The notes below the pieces were generated by a model that saw only the letters and a list, made by a program, of their open reading frames with translations, made no database searches and was not told the DNA's origin. Below, piece by piece: positions 21,139 through 34,194 of a DNA stretch of 64,000 nucleotides. The stretch's first letter is position 1, and each line of letters begins with the position of its first letter. The stretch is from NCBI GenBank assembly GCA_033026295.1, contig CM065183.1, positions 21,243,202-21,307,201 of the forward strand. Direction: 5' to 3'. Source of the DNA: Channa striata. Taxonomy: Eukaryota > Chordata > Actinopteri > Anabantiformes > Channidae. A program made the position numbers and the translations under genes.

Positions 21139-24100
21139 GTGAGTGAACTTGGAAAAGATGATTTCAGTTACTTACCTTCACCCAGCACATTACAAACATC
21201 CCAGTGATTTCTGGAAAACTTTCTGCACCTTCACTGTAAATTCTAATGAGCTAACAGTGGAATAGCAATTAAATTCTTACCTACAAATGCTTATGTTAGA
21301 ATTTAGCTTCCAAAAGTAAAATGAAAGTTTACTTTGTGTAGTACTACATCATTTTACACAAATCAGTTTAGGTCAGTTCTACTGACGAGTTTACGTGAAC
21401 ATCAGCCTGATTTACTGCCTTAGACACTACGATCCGTTTTTTGTGCACATCTGTCATACGCTCACTACCCAACACATGTCATTTATGAGCATGTCCTATT
21501 ATACAATACATTTGTACACACTGTAACTTCTCTGATAAACTCCTTGTGTCATTAGCTGCGTTTATCCAGTGACTAATCTATATGGATCCAGCTCCAAACG
21601 CTGCTTTCATCCATTAACTTTGTAGTTTTTGCAACTATATATAACTTTATAATGAAGATCGGTGCAAAGTCTGCGTACACTGCACAGCCTTACTGTGAAA
21701 TACATCTTACTTATGTCAGCTTCACCCAAAAACAATAAGTACATGAGATTGATCACGATCTTTTTCAGGAGATCTGAAGCATTTATTGCCGCCCGTGTGA
21801 AATGAGGGTGTGAGGTGGAGGAAACCTAACAGCCGTTAAAGGAGCCGTTTACCAGTCTACTCATGACGTTGTCATTTAATTTGGTTTCAAATACACAACG
21901 TGCCGTGAAAAGAAAAGACGTTTCTGATCCGTTTTACAACAACAGCAAGTTGGTGTTTTTCAGATTTAATTAAAAGTTGAGCTGGATTTTTGAATTTTAA
22001 TTACTTTACAGTCCGTGGAATGCTCCATTTTGAGTGTCAGCGACACCAGCTCTATTATTAATATTCAGAATGCAGAAGATTAAAGTGGAAAACAGGCCTG
22101 AGTGAAGTGTTGCTTGACAGTATGCTTGACATACTGGTGTTTTATGGAGTGATGTTTCCCTCTCGTTCCTTATTTAATGTCCTGACTTTTATCCTTTCTG
22201 TGTTATTTCAAATCAAGTAAACAGCATTTAACGACGGTAAAGACAATATATTCTTATTCACTGGATTTCTAGAGCATCTTCACCACAAACACTTTTTAGT
22301 TGCAGACTGGAAGAAACACACTTTTTTTTGGTGAAATGATTATTGAAACTATTGGCAGCTGAAGTGAAGTGTCCTTTAATGAAACAGCATCTGGTGCAGT
22401 CTGGCTTCAGAAGCTGCAGCCAGCCTGGTTTCCATTGTCCTGGGCTCTGTCTGGATCCAGAAGGGGGTCAACCAATTTCAACGTGAACAACAGTAATATA
22501 AAGGGTTACATAAGCGACGGCCCTGTGAAAAACCAGCTCAGCGGGACGTGTTCACAGTGACATCACAGACCTCACTTTCACTTGGAAAATCTGAATTGCC
22601 TGGTTATGAAAACAGAAATGTTATTCCTGCACGACGTGTTCTTCTTTGTGTCTCAGTCGTTAAGCTTGTTAGAAATGAGCCTCGGCCCTGCTGTAACCTG
22701 AGGTTACAAGAAAATACTGTTCATTCTTTCAGCATATTCTCATTTGTCTCAGTGCAATGTTCTTTTAACCACATCTGAACTTTTTACCATCAGGACGAGC
22801 GGCCTGGCGTTCTGTTGGTTTCTGCTCAGCTCTCTCCAACCAGACTCCGTCCACCAGGCGTCAGCTGTCAACCTGCGGCGCTTCATTGGTTGTGCAGTGC
22901 GGGAGTTCACCTTCCAGGCCAAGAAACCTGGCTGCGGGGGCCTGCACATCACCACGGACGCCTGCTGGGGGCGCTGTGAGACCTGGGAGGTGAGCGGCTC
23001 AGACCCAGCTACTGTACCGCACACAGACAGAGAGGAGTGTGGATGTGGTTAAGCCGAGATGTGACACAAGCAAAGCTGACAACCCAGAAAGAAAGACAAT
23101 GAGCGTGCACCTGAAGGAGGAGAGGAGGAGAGACAGACAGAGAGACAGACAGTGAGACAAACAGTGTAGATGGAGAGATGGGCTCCCCACGGAGAAAGTT
23201 TGTTTTCACCTGCCTCCCTCCACGGGGAGGTCAGCACAAGGTCGTCAGTGAGCACAGGCAGGGATTCAGCTGCCAGACAGATACAGTAGATAGACGAACA
23301 GGTGGAAAGCGATATATGTGAGAAATATGGGAAATATATATTCGGTGCTGGTATTACCCAGATCGAATCATAGTAATGAGAGGCAGGGTGAAATGTAAAT
23401 CCTGCCTAAGAATGGAGGAGGACAGTAAAGCTTTGGGAGAAGCTTGCACTGAAATCGAGTTAACGCCCCGCAGGAATGGGAAGCAGCGAGGAATCCGGAG
23501 ACCGAAGTGACAGCGGCAGTTTCCTTAATAACGCCTCAAGTGCATAAAAGACACAATTGGATTGTGGAAGTCGCCGGAGAGTGATTACAAAACAAATGCT
23601 GTGAAGTCTCTGGTATATTGCATCCAGTGACGTGACGCATCAGGAAGCTCATGATTCTCTCCGCCTTATTATGGCAGCTGGTGCTGGTCGGGGCTCGTGC
23701 TGTGTTTGGTGACAGCTTACGGATCCCCTCAGGGACGTCAGGACACAGCAGACCAGTCTGGGGGACAGACACTTAGACGGGGTCACAGTTCAAGTCCGTG
23801 ACATTTCAACTTTGCGGCTCCACAATTTCCACTTTTAACCTCTGTCCTTGCAGCTGAAGTTATGATCCAGAGAAACTTTTCATTTACGGCAACAGCAGAG
23901 TCAGATTCAACTCCTGGAGCACAAACATTTAAGAGGCTTTGCAGATGTGTCCCAAAGCTCCGGTGGACAGAAAAACACACACTCACACCAACTGTTTAGG
24001 AGAAAATAAGCACTAGATAATCACAATAATTCCTTAAAGGTCAATTGGTTGTGTAGCAATGAAAAACTGCGATCCAAACGTTTTGGCATAAAGTCAGAGT

Positions 24101-24650
24101 GATGTTATGTGGAGCCGACCCAGGTTCTGTCCGTACCCGATCCCGTGTCCTTTCAAAATGTTTAAAACGAAGGAAACGCAGAAACATTAGACAAATGAGA
24201 CCCAACATGCCCAATAAAGATGAAGCCTTTGGGATTTTGTTCCCTTTGGACAGAACCAAGCTCTTCATGTTGTGCATTTAAAACCTTAGTACAAAGCTGC
24301 ACGTGACAGCAGAAACTTTGAAAGTGGAGCCAACACCGTGTTAGAGAAGTGACGTGACCCAGTGTCAGCAAGAATAATCAGCTGATGTGAAACATTAACC
24401 TGGGACTGTGTGAAACTGACCTGTCTTCATGTCTATGTCCATCTTTCTGTATTTACAGAAGCCCATCCTGGACCCTCCTTACATCGAGTCCTTCCAGCAG
24501 GTTTGCACCTACAACGAGACCCGTATGGTCACGGTGAAACTGCCCAACTGCCAGCCCAACGTGGACCCCCTGTACACCTACCCCGTGGCCCTGAGATGTG
24601 ACTGTGACGTCTGTCTGACCAGCACCACGGAATGCATAACCTCCGTCTGA
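21110..24650 (+). CDS. GPHB5: glycoprotein hormone beta 5 (thyrostimulin beta subunit), complete
   Basis: GPHB5 pairs with GPHA2 to form thyrostimulin, a secreted cystine-knot hormone that can activate the TSH receptor. Three exons (21110-21138, 22794-22989, 24459-24650) splice in frame with GTGAGT, GTGAGC and CAG/ACAG sites to give 138 residues; the human protein is about 130. A signal peptide core (GLAFCWFLLSSL) precedes a likely cleavage near QASA. The mature part has ten cysteines in the GPHB5 pattern, including KKPGCGGLHITTDACWGRCE and LRCDCDVC, without the extra seat-belt cysteine pair of the classical beta subunits. NET in CTYNETR is a glycosylation site. The stop is TGA at 24648. Confidence 0.95.
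22794..22989 (+). CDS. GPHB5: GPHB5 coding exon 2
   Basis: This 196-base exon follows TTTTTACCATCAG and ends GAG before GTGAGC. It carries the signal core, then RRFIGCAVREFTFQAKKPGC and the first four mature cysteines, ending CETWE. The reading frame continues open upstream of the acceptor, but that part has no homology and is intron. Confidence 0.95.
24459..24650 (+). CDS. GPHB5: GPHB5 coding exon 3 (terminal)
   Basis: After a TTCTGTATTTACAG acceptor the exon reads KPILDPPYIESFQQVCTYNE and later VDPLYTYPVALRCDCDVC, ending TECITSV and TGA. It contains the other six cysteines and the N-glycosylation site. Confidence 0.96.
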   Translation, partial: KPILDPPYIESFQQVCTYNETRMVTVKLPNCQPNVDPLYTYPVALRCDCDVCLTSTTECITSV

Positions 24651-24969
24651 CGCGTTTCTGGGTTAATCGCACTTTCGAGTCCAATAACTGACGTGGAACC
24701 TGAAAACTGACACAAAGAGAAAGATGCTACTTTCATATAAGAAACAGGAAACCTGGATAGTTTTGATTTACTTTTGACTGTATTGTGCTTATGATAGTTA
24801 TAACTTGTTCTCTGTTGCTTCTGTTTTCTACCTTCTCATAATCCAGACATATTTGTATCTTTTAGGTGGACAATTATTCACCCTTTTAGAGCATTTTGGG
24901 GTCTTGTATTTTTTACTCTTTAAATTAGTTTGAAGTTAATCAAATGTTCTTTTTCACTCAAAGTTGTTT

Positions 24970-24975
24970 AATAAA
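24970..24975 (+). terminator. GPHB5: GPHB5 polyadenylation signal AATAAA
   Basis: AATAAA lies 320 bases after the GPHB5 stop in an AT-rich 3' UTR, and is the first canonical signal downstream. Confidence 0.7.
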
Positions 24976-25610
24976 ATACACTCATCATGGTCTATACTGT
25001 ACGCCACGGTCAGCTCATTCTTAGAGACATGTCTATCTTTTTAAAATTTGAATGTCCTAATTATGATAACTCAGGATTTATGATTTTTATTTCAGCGTGT
25101 GTCTTTCTTTTCCCTCTAAGCACACAAATACAGCGAGGCCAAAGATCAAGCCACTGTACAGCTGAACGCGTTTAGCATATTTTGAATTTTCGTGATAAAA
25201 GCAGATAATCATTTTCTGTCTCCAGTTGCTGTAAGTGACATAATTAATAATGAGCCTTTTTGGGAACGGCCTCTGTGACCGCTTTTAATTAAGCAGCCTC
25301 AGTGGTGGGACAGGAGAACAGTGATACCCCGGCGGATCAGGGTTGAGGTTCACATGTCATCAGGGTTGAGGTTCCCTTTGTCATGTTTAGCTTCACTCAC
25401 GGAGGTTTAGCAAACACATTTTTGCATGGATGTTTTTGTGAACTCTTGCATTAAGTTTTTTTAGTTCCCTTTGTCTCTTTCTGTTTGAATGATCTTCAAA
25501 TTATTAGGATCTGTTCATTAAATAGTTGACTACTGAAATGTTTATTTTCTTTCTTACATCAGCTTTGCATGTTTCTGGACTATGGGAGGAAACCTGAGAA
25601 ACACATGAGG

Positions 25611-25670
25611 AGTTGATCTCAGCGAACTGCTTAACAGAAAAGTCACTTATATGCAATTTCAGTGTCAACG
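25611..25670. repeat. dispersed duplicate, copy 1
   Basis: GTTGATCTCAGCGAACT followed by CACTTATATGCAATTTCAG and GTGTCAACG recurs at 26560-26609 with only the spacer changed. It may be part of an unnamed mobile element. Just before it, 25575-25596 resembles TGGGAGGAAAC of the repeat at 53.7 kb. Confidence 0.8.
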
Positions 25671-26559
25671 GCCGGTAACAAAAACCCAAGTTGCTCAGCA
25701 TTTGGTTAAATGCTCAAAATGTGACATACAGTAGAAGCAAAGAAAACACATTTTTCACATTATTCAATCATCCTGATCCAAATGAAAGACAGAGAGGGAG
25801 GAGGAAAAGGAGCAGGCGCCTGGTACCAGCCATGAACTCGGACCACGGACGAGCCGAAACAGATGGCCCAGGTCCACTTGCTCACAGCATCACTGGGAGG
25901 CGATAAACCACTGCAGGAACGTGCTCTCACATCGCAGCTGCTGCCTGAAGCCTCAAACAAAATCAGCCAAAAAGTCAGCTCAGTAATCCCATCGAGTCAG
26001 ACACCTCGAGAATGATTTGTGCCGAAATCACGTTTGACCTGCCACCAGGCAGAGCCCGTTGTGAGTCAGGAACGGAGACACGTGGACGTGTTATGTTTCC
26101 TGGGGGAACATTCTCCGAGAAACTTCTGTTGGAAGGAACGACATGTTACTTACAAAAATATACGCGCAGCATCAAAAGATCCGGATCTGACTGAGACCCA
26201 GTGGAACCGATTGCAGAGAGTTTTGTTCGCTGGGTTTTAAAACAATTGCGAGGCAATACTAACGCTGGATTTTGAAGGGTTTTCTGGCAGACAGCAGACA
26301 GTGACTGGATGAAGACACATTTGCAGAGTATTTATGGGATAGGCCAGATGGGACCGAGTTTTGCCAAATGCAGAAAAAACACATCAGTCTGCCCAAATTA
26401 TTACCCACTCGAACCTTGATAATAAACATTTTGACTGACTGAATTATTGATTGGTGAGGGGTTTTATCTCTGCCACTACGACCGTGTTGCATTACATAAT
26501 CCCAATCCACCGGAAAACTGCAGCAAAAATGAGCAGAGAAAGCGACGAAGAAACACGAG

Positions 26560-26609
26560 TGTTGATCTCAGCGAACTTTAACCACTTATATGCAATTTCA
26601 GTGTCAACG
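26560..26609. repeat. dispersed duplicate, copy 2
   Basis: This is the second copy of the segment at 25611-25670, in the same orientation and about 950 bases away. It leads directly into the repeat cluster at 26622. Confidence 0.8.
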
Positions 26610-26621
26610 CCGTTGATGATG

Positions 26622-27041
26622 TAATCCACTGAAATCAGACAAACGTGTGAAACAGGCGCCACATCACAAGCAGACACACATACACAGTAATGGAAACAGC
26701 AGCCACGAGTTTCCGCAGGTGCACACGCAAACCTGCACACAAACACACACACACACAAACCTGCACACACTCTCACACACACACACGCACACACACACAC
26801 ACACACTCGCTCCTGTTTCCAGCTGTGTGTGTGTGCAGCCTGATGTGGCCGTGAACACGCCGATGGTGAACGATGGAGAATCCAGTGAAATCACTGGAAA
26901 CAGGCGCCACATCACAAGCAGACACACATGAACGCAGCAGCCACGGGATAAAAACACTGATTTTAAACACTGAACGCACACACCTGTTTCCAGACGAACA
27001 CGCATTAGTGAACGATGGAGAATCCAGTGAAATCACTGGAA
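26622..27041. repeat. three-copy repeat cluster with internal CA tract
   Basis: AACAGGCGCCACATCACAAG with flanking sequence occurs at 26622-26710 and 26866-26950. The 34-base stretch starting GTGAACGATGGAGAATCC is identical at 26866-26899 and 27008-27041 and contains the palindrome CCAGTGAAATCACTGG. A (CA)n block (26735-26806) lies between copies 1 and 2. The pattern is a partial tandem array. Peptides predicted across it are repeat artefacts. Confidence 0.85.
26735..26806. repeat. imperfect (CA)n microsatellite
   Basis: About 70 bases of CA units interrupted by TCT and CG variants. Confidence 0.92.
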
Positions 27042-28154
27042 CTGAACTTTTTAAACCTGTTTTGTGTCTTTCTTCATCTCTGTTCTTTTTTCTGGCAATT
27101 ACCCAACTCCCCCCAGGGATCAATTAGACATGTGCCGTATGTCTCGTCTTATGTGGAAGTTTTGATTCTTGAACACAGCGGTGGTCCATCAAAGAACCTC
27201 AGATCCAGGGGAGACCAGAACGTCGTTCCCGTCACTGACGTCAGAGCATCTCTCGCTGCATATAGCTCCTCGCTGAGCGGTCCATTTTCACCACACCTCT
27301 GACTAATCGTAGTAGGATAATCTGCTCGTCGTGATGCACTTTGCAGTTGGCTTGTGCCGCGCTCTTTCCAGATTCCCCATTTGCTAAGACTGCTTGTGTC
27401 AAAAGCTGAATTTTAAGACAAATGGGAAAGTGCAATGCCAGGTTTCTCCCAGCCACTTCATTTTTAGAAAAAAGAAAGCAAACGGGATGTCTCAGAAGTG
27501 GAAACTCATTCATCCATTAAACGTAGTTCTTATAATGCTACAGTCCTCGCGAGGTGCAGAAGACTTTTGATGATTTAATTTACCACAATAAACTAGATAG
27601 GAAAACACACATGATTCTTATATTGAAATGAATTTAACTCTTGAGGAAACTGATTTTCAGCACAGAAAAAAGGACCGTGGATGGCGGCCCCCATTATAAT
27701 TACACAGACTTTAGGAAATGTTTCAGCACATCCACGTGGGTCACTGGCAGTCGCCCACGGGAACCACCCACCAGCCGTTTCCCCAACAGACCGAGGTGAC
27801 AACACGTAGAGTTCCTCATGTTTTCAAGCATTTAAACAAGGTCTTGTTGGAATTGTATGTGTCACCACTGTGTGACAATAACTGTCTTCACTCTCCCTCT
27901 CTGTCCCGGTCTGCAGGTGGCCCCCAATGCACCAATATTTAAAAAAACCAGGACTGTCCCAGTTTGGGTCTGATGACACGGGACATCATCATACAGACGA
28001 CTTGTTTTGTTCTACATTGTCGATACGAGAGGATGTAATGACCTATTTATTATTTCTGGTTGCAGCATAGGAAGCAAAACCGTTATTTCCCAGATCATCA
28101 CGTTGAGGTAACGGATTTCACGTTGTGAGACGTGGTTCTGAGGGTCTTGGGGGG

Positions 28155-28212
28155 CTGAAGCCTGTCTCAACCAGGGACCTTCCGGATGCGAGGCGGTAGC
28201 ACTAACCGCTTC
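28155..28212 (-). mobile_element. short fragment of a teleost dispersed repeat
   Basis: The block CCAGGGACCTTCCGGATGCG followed by GCGGTAGCACTAACCGC matches the end of the longer copies at 38901 and 53686 (minus orientation). Only about 60 bases survive. Confidence 0.5.
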
Positions 28213-29578
28213 ACATTTCCAGCGTTCTTCTTCTTTTGCCTGATAAATGTAGTGGGAAAAAAAGCCTGTGAGGGATTGAACAAATGCTTTCAGACAGATC
28301 TCCCCTAATTCTGTCTGTGTGTGCGCAGAGCAACCACTCATGGAAGCACGATCGGGAATACTTCCTGGTTCCTTTCTTTTGGCTTCATTGGGTCAAGCTT
28401 CTCACAAAGTAGGAGCCAAAGCCGGGAAACAGTTGTTAGTCGACCGTCCACCAGCGAATGAACGCAGCCTTCAGAAATGTACTGAAATGTTCAGAGTCTT
28501 TGTGCAGTGAAGCTTTTACTGAATTACAGTATCTCACTCTGTGTATTTTGGTAACTTCGCAAACCTCGCAGACCTATTCTCCTCTAATCACTGATATTAA
28601 ATGAGTCATCCAGCTGAATCTGCATTGAGAACAATGAACGAGTGAAGCTGAATTGATGCATGAATAATAAATGTGTTTGGATGTGATCTCTTCATCAGGC
28701 AGCTGTGACAAATTAACCAGTTTACTCGAAAAGTTTACATTTGCATTTCAAGAGCAGCAAAAGCGACACTGGCTGGATTTAATAAACCAGCCGATTTCCA
28801 TAAAAGTTGGGACGTTATATAAAATGTAACAACAACGACAAAAAAAAGCGATAATTTGAAAAAAGGGAAAAAACATTGTGTCAGTTGATAATGTTAAGTC
28901 GTTTGTTTTAGGACCCACATGGAAACGTGGACACTGACATTAATTAAATGCTTGTTTCCAATATTATTTTAAAAATTATTGATTTAAACACAATTTTTAA
29001 TTTAAAGAAATAGTTTCATGAGTTTTGTTGAAATTAAATTGTTGGCAACAACTTATTTTTGTGTCACATACACTGAAATTTTTTAATTAATAATTAATAA
29101 AAGCTAAATGAGACTTAATGGTAATTTTATATTGCATTCAGTTCAGGATTTTAAGTCGGTGGCTCTGTCCACTGACCAAACGACAAGCAGACACGGTGTG
29201 TCGTACGTGAAGCACTTTGACCTGGTTTATCGAACCGTAAATATGTAGTTTATCCTGATTTATGACTGCTCTGATTATCAGGCAGTGACTGACTACAAGT
29301 ACGCCCAGCGTCTGGAGGAACGTATGACGACGGTTACCGGCCGTTTCTCGTTCAGTGGAGCCAACGTTAGCTCAGTCTACGTTTAGCTGCGCTGCTAAAA
29401 GTTAACGTGAATTCGCTAATTAGCTTAGCTTAAGCTGAGCGTAATCAGTTCAAACTGCGGCTGTTTATCACAGCGATCCGCTCTTAGACCTTGTGTCTTC
29501 ACCTTCATCACCACCTTCAATCAGATGTAGAACAGAGATGAGTTAGATGATAGTTGTGATGAGTTGTTGTCAGGGAAA

Positions 29579-29875
29579 ATGGCGACCAGGAAGGACGGGG
29601 GGATGCTGGAGGCAAGATGGCAGCGCTCAGGAAGGTCACGTGGAGGATCTGAGAGAAAGAAAACCGAACAGTTGCTAAAATCTCTGTATGCAAAAGGGAG
29701 GAAGGCCCCAAACCAGGACGGACTGGCCGTGATCTGCAGTCCAATCATTGCAGAGGCTCAGAATGGAAACCACCAGTCAAGCAAACCCTGGAATCATTTC
29801 CATGGTCTCCACAGTTTATTATTATTTATTGCGTTATTGAGTTTTTGTTCCATTTTAGCTGCGCTGACAAAATAA
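29579..29875 (+). CDS. weak candidate small gene, 98 residues, unknown function
   Basis: ATG at 29579 has a favourable context (A at -3, G at +4) and opens a basic N-terminal half (RSGRSRGGSERKKTEQLLKS) with a hydrophobic C-terminal segment (HSLLLFIALLSFCSILAAL) that could span a membrane. AATAAA overlaps the stop codon. Upstream DNA is richer in CpG, and two YY1-like sites (AAAATGGCGAC at 29577 and AAGATGGCAGC at 29613) sit at the start, as in some promoters and LINE 5' ends. I recognise no family, the reverse strand is also open, and it may be a mobile-element or non-coding transcript start. Confidence 0.2.
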   Translation: MATRKDGGMLEARWQRSGRSRGGSERKKTEQLLKSLYAKGRKAPNQDGLAVICSPIIAEAQNGNHQSSKPWNHFHGLHSLLLFIALLSFCSILAALTK

Positions 29876-32816
29876 ACAGATAGGAAATTTACAATTCTAA
29901 ATATGGGGTTTACTTCACAATCCAACTAAAATAGACTCCATAATTTGCAGTGCGGAATCATGTGCTCAAGTCGTGACATTGTTTTGGCTTTGAAAGAGAC
30001 AAAGAGACGGAGTGAAAAAGCCTCTAAAGCTTCACACAAAAAGAAAAGAAAATCGGCAACACGCAGACATCATGACTGACACTAAAAAGAAGCAATTCAA
30101 GAGTAAATGAGCTTTAAAAGCACAGTGGATTCAAACCGCAGTAACTCGGAGCCGCAAATTGTGAGAGAAAAACCTTTCACACCTTCACTTTTCACCAGCA
30201 GCAATTAAATGTGTTTTCCAAGAGAATGTGCTGGCACTTCCCAAGCTGACGGGTGTCAGTTTGGGTAAAAGAGCCCGTCTCCGCCTCTCTATTTTCGGGA
30301 GCGGCGATGAGATGCTAATAGGGATGAGCACGGGCTCCGTCCTGACACCACAGCGAGGCTCAGCTTTACCTTCGGAGACAGCCGAGGCTTCGCGTGTCCG
30401 GGAAGAGCCGCAGGTGGGTCAGCTGAGGCTGCAGCTGAGTCTTGACAGGCTAATTTCTCCTCCCTGTTTCCTTTGGCTCGCCGTCAGCACTCACCGTCCA
30501 CGGGAAACTAACCGTGATAATTCTGCTGTCTGCCGGTAATTGGCCGCGGAGAATCCAGAGCCTCTCACACTGCGAGTGGTCCCTGATGTCAGAGAAACGC
30601 CTGATTCGATTAGTCGGACAGATTAATGGATGGAAAGACTAACAGAAAACTGCACATGACATGACTGACATCAGCTTTTTATTAAAAAACTGCCAAACCC
30701 AGCAGTGACTTAGTCTGTAAACACATCGAAACTGTCAAAGCGCCTCGATGAGATTCTGTGTTTAAGGGGGACGAGAGATTATTTCATTTTACATGTGCTG
30801 ATCCTCTTAGAAAGCAGCCGACAGGAAGCTCTAATATCAATTCTGGTCACAAAGGCATAAAGGAGTGCGAAAGAGTGAGAGCGAAGAAGGAATATTACCA
30901 AAGGTGTCGAGAAAGGTTAAGCTGCGAGACACGATGAAAGTACGAGACTTTCAGGTTTCCAGAATCTATATTTAGACGGAGCCGTTGGTGGAAGAAGAGG
31001 AGGAGCCTGCAGAGAAATAAGCGAACAGACTCTGTAATTCCAGACATTTCTGGGTTTGACGTGCACTGCAGTATGTGCTGCACCTCCACCGTGACCTCTG
31101 ACCTCGGATTCAGCTGTCGATGAGCAGGCAGGCAAAACTGGCAGCACTAACATCTGCACGTTTAGTTCTTCTTTGCCATCTGCTCATATTCAGTGAGTGG
31201 AAGTTTTGGGCCCTTCTTCTTTGACTATTCTGCTCATGAAACGTTTCTGCCTTTATGAAAGTTTTAGTGTCCCACTTCTTGTGAACGCATTGAAAAGCAT
31301 TAATTCAGGAGTCACCCCCTCTATTAAATGTGCATTAAATCGGGGGCTGGGACCGTCCGCGGAGCCGTGTCCTTCAAAGGACTGGATGCTCATGACAAGA
31401 ATGTACCTGCTGCAGGAAGCAGGAAGTCACATGACAAAACACGTGAGGTTCAGGGCGGGACTGACCACCACACCTGCAACACCAGAGCATGTGCACAATT
31501 ATGTGGACAAAATCATTTTTTATATGGTCAGTGATCAGTTACAGAAGATTTTTAAGTTTTTCATCAACAAAATATTTTTAAATTATTAGGATTTTGCAGT
31601 AAGAAAGTCCCAGTTTTCAACTTTCCAGCCAGTGCAACGGCACGGTCGCGGTCAGAGCACAGATCCACAGATCCACAGTAAGAGAACCGAACAAAAACAA
31701 CACAATTTCATTTCCTGTCTCTACGTGTAAATGTGTTTTATCCAACATTCTCTGTAATCTTTGTACTTTAGCACAGTATGTGAACAAATATACTTAGACT
31801 TTGTCTCATTACAAATATGCTGATGAACATTTAAATAAAAAAATGAATACAACTATAAGATTATTGTGACTTTTTGATGTGTTTTTTTTTACTTACAGGA
31901 CTCGGAGATCTGTCCTGCAGCAGACAAATGTTCATGAGGTTTCAGCTCCTGCTGATCAATGAAGAGGCTTATTGATCAGAACGGGCCCCTTTCGGAAAGT
32001 GAGTGCAGAGGAAGAGGCTTCTAAAAGCGGAGCGGCAGACAGACAAAGACACAGAAGCCCCAGAGAGAGTATCCCAGACAGCTGTTTATTATTCTGACAC
32101 TACAGTGGAGGTGTGCCGCTGTAAAACAATACATGAGAGCGGGCTTTCAGTGCCGATCCATCGATGGAACTGAAACATTCCCATAGAAAACAACAGTTTA
32201 TTAAAATCACCCAACGTTTCATGAGCAAATCTGAGCTAAAGCTGCGACTAATGAAAAATTCATCCTGCTGAGAGAATTCTGCATCAGTTTTCGGAGCTAA
32301 GTGAAACAATAAATATCTGTCGCTACCCAGGAAATGACTTCCATTTCTTTTAGTGTCATCTTCAATGTGAAAAGGGGCACTGAATCAAACCGAGGGATCT
32401 TTTTAATAAATGAGGTCCCCGTGCTCGTGCCCGCCCCGTCCCCAGAGAGGTGGATTCACGGTGTCAGTCAGTCGGCACGACGCAGACAGACTGTACGTCA
32501 TCGGCATGCCGAGGGGGGGACGAAAGACAGAGGAGGATCAGAGAAGTTAAGGTGAGAGACAGGGAGGCGGAGAGGAGGAAACAAGGAGATGCAGAGAGAG
32601 AAGAATGGAAGAGGAGCTCCGAAAAGTTTCAAGACAAAGGCAGATAAAAGGGAAGGGACGCCTCTGTGAGCTGGATGTGCAACAGGAAGTTCTTCCCCAG
32701 ATGGGAACAAACTACAGGAGACAGAGAAACCACCAACACTCCCAGTGACAATTCAGAGGACGGTGTCGAGGAGGGCCGGTGTACATTCAAGACGAAGAGT
32801 TAAAAAATAACTGTAG

Positions 32817-32843
32817 GTGTGTGTGTGTGTGTGTGTGTGTGTG
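32817..32843. repeat. (GT)n microsatellite
   Basis: About 13 GT units in intergenic DNA. Confidence 0.95.
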
Positions 32844-34194
32844 CAGGGCGCAGATCACACGAGCAGTTGCCCTTCATTCTCTGTCGAATGAATGAAGACA
32901 GCGATGAGCCCTCTGCTGCCCGTCTCCTTACACAACCTGACAAGCTGCAGCAGTTTCAGGCGAGTTCGCTGACGGGGAAACTTCAGCTGGATGGAAGCCG
33001 TCAGAGGAGCCGCTGTCCTCACCGCAAACTGCTGAACAAACCTTTTCCTTCGGAGTGAGAGGTAAAATTTAAGCCACGTTTTTTTTTTAAGCATTTCTTA
33101 TCAGAAAGTTGGATTTCGCGCCATCACTAATTTTTCTTTCAAGCCCAGATCTACATGGGATCAATCACAGAAGTGATGACTGGTTGCATTTGCTGGCGTC
33201 ATTAAAAAAAGTCAACGACAGGCTCCAAATTCTTCAGTTTCTGTCCGTGGGCGGAGACGTCGTCTCTGTCGAGGCCGACGTTTCTGAAATGTCATTTTAA
33301 AAGAAACGTCAAGAGCAGATTCCTTCATTAACTCTTGCAACTGCTGCTAAACCAAACCAAAGTTTGTTTTCGAGGGAAAACCTGCTAAATCCAACAGCGG
33401 GAATCTGCAGATGTCTTTAAAAACACCACCCAGGTCCACCGGGACAGACAAAGGGAGCGTTTTGTAGGTTCAGTTCTAGCTCCAACCCGCAACCCCCCCA
33501 CCTGAATCACTGACTGATTTCCAGGCCTCCCAAAACGTCGAGGGAAGTAAAGCTACAGTGACTCCCGCCCTGTTCACCAAACTGGAACCAAATCCCTCAC
33601 CGGCTACATCACACTGTGTCACACTGATAAGAGACTTTCTCTTGTAGGACAAACAGTGACGAGAAGGAAGAAGATGTTTACGGTGGGAATCATTTCACTG
33701 ATGAGGCAAGACAGAAGTAAGTGTTTATAAAAACGGTCTGGATCGTCTTTAAGACTGAACGCGACGTAAGTGCAAACATGTTGTGGGGTTTGACTAAGAC
33801 AAACTCCAAAACTCCAAATCCGGAGAAGCCCGGAGCCCTGACTATTATAGTTTATTGTCTGCGTAAAGCTGGTTATTAATTACTTGAAAACTCGTTACCG
33901 TTCTTCGTCTGGCAAATAACAGCTGATGCTACCAACCATTTGTTTTGTTTAGTTGGTGGATATAAATCTAACAAAACCTCAGATTAATATCTGGATACAG
34001 ACAGCTGCAGTTCTTCCCCAAACCCCGACTGTTCCAACATTCATTTCAAACCAGCCTCTTTACGTGTTGCATAGCTGGGCGCGATATCAGACGTGACGTG
34101 TCTGTTCGATTAGAGATGTGAAGAATCTGCAGAGGTGCAGCGACAGCCACGATCAAAGAATTCCAGTAACTCACTTCCTGTCCCAGTCCTGGAG

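Noticed and set aside
22744..22793. Open frame upstream of GPHB5 exon 2 as an alternative start
   Set aside because: There is a strong acceptor at 22791-22793, and the upstream peptide has no signal-peptide character or homology.
26492..27123. Cys/Val- and His/Thr-rich open frames
   Set aside because: They are translations of CA/GT microsatellites.
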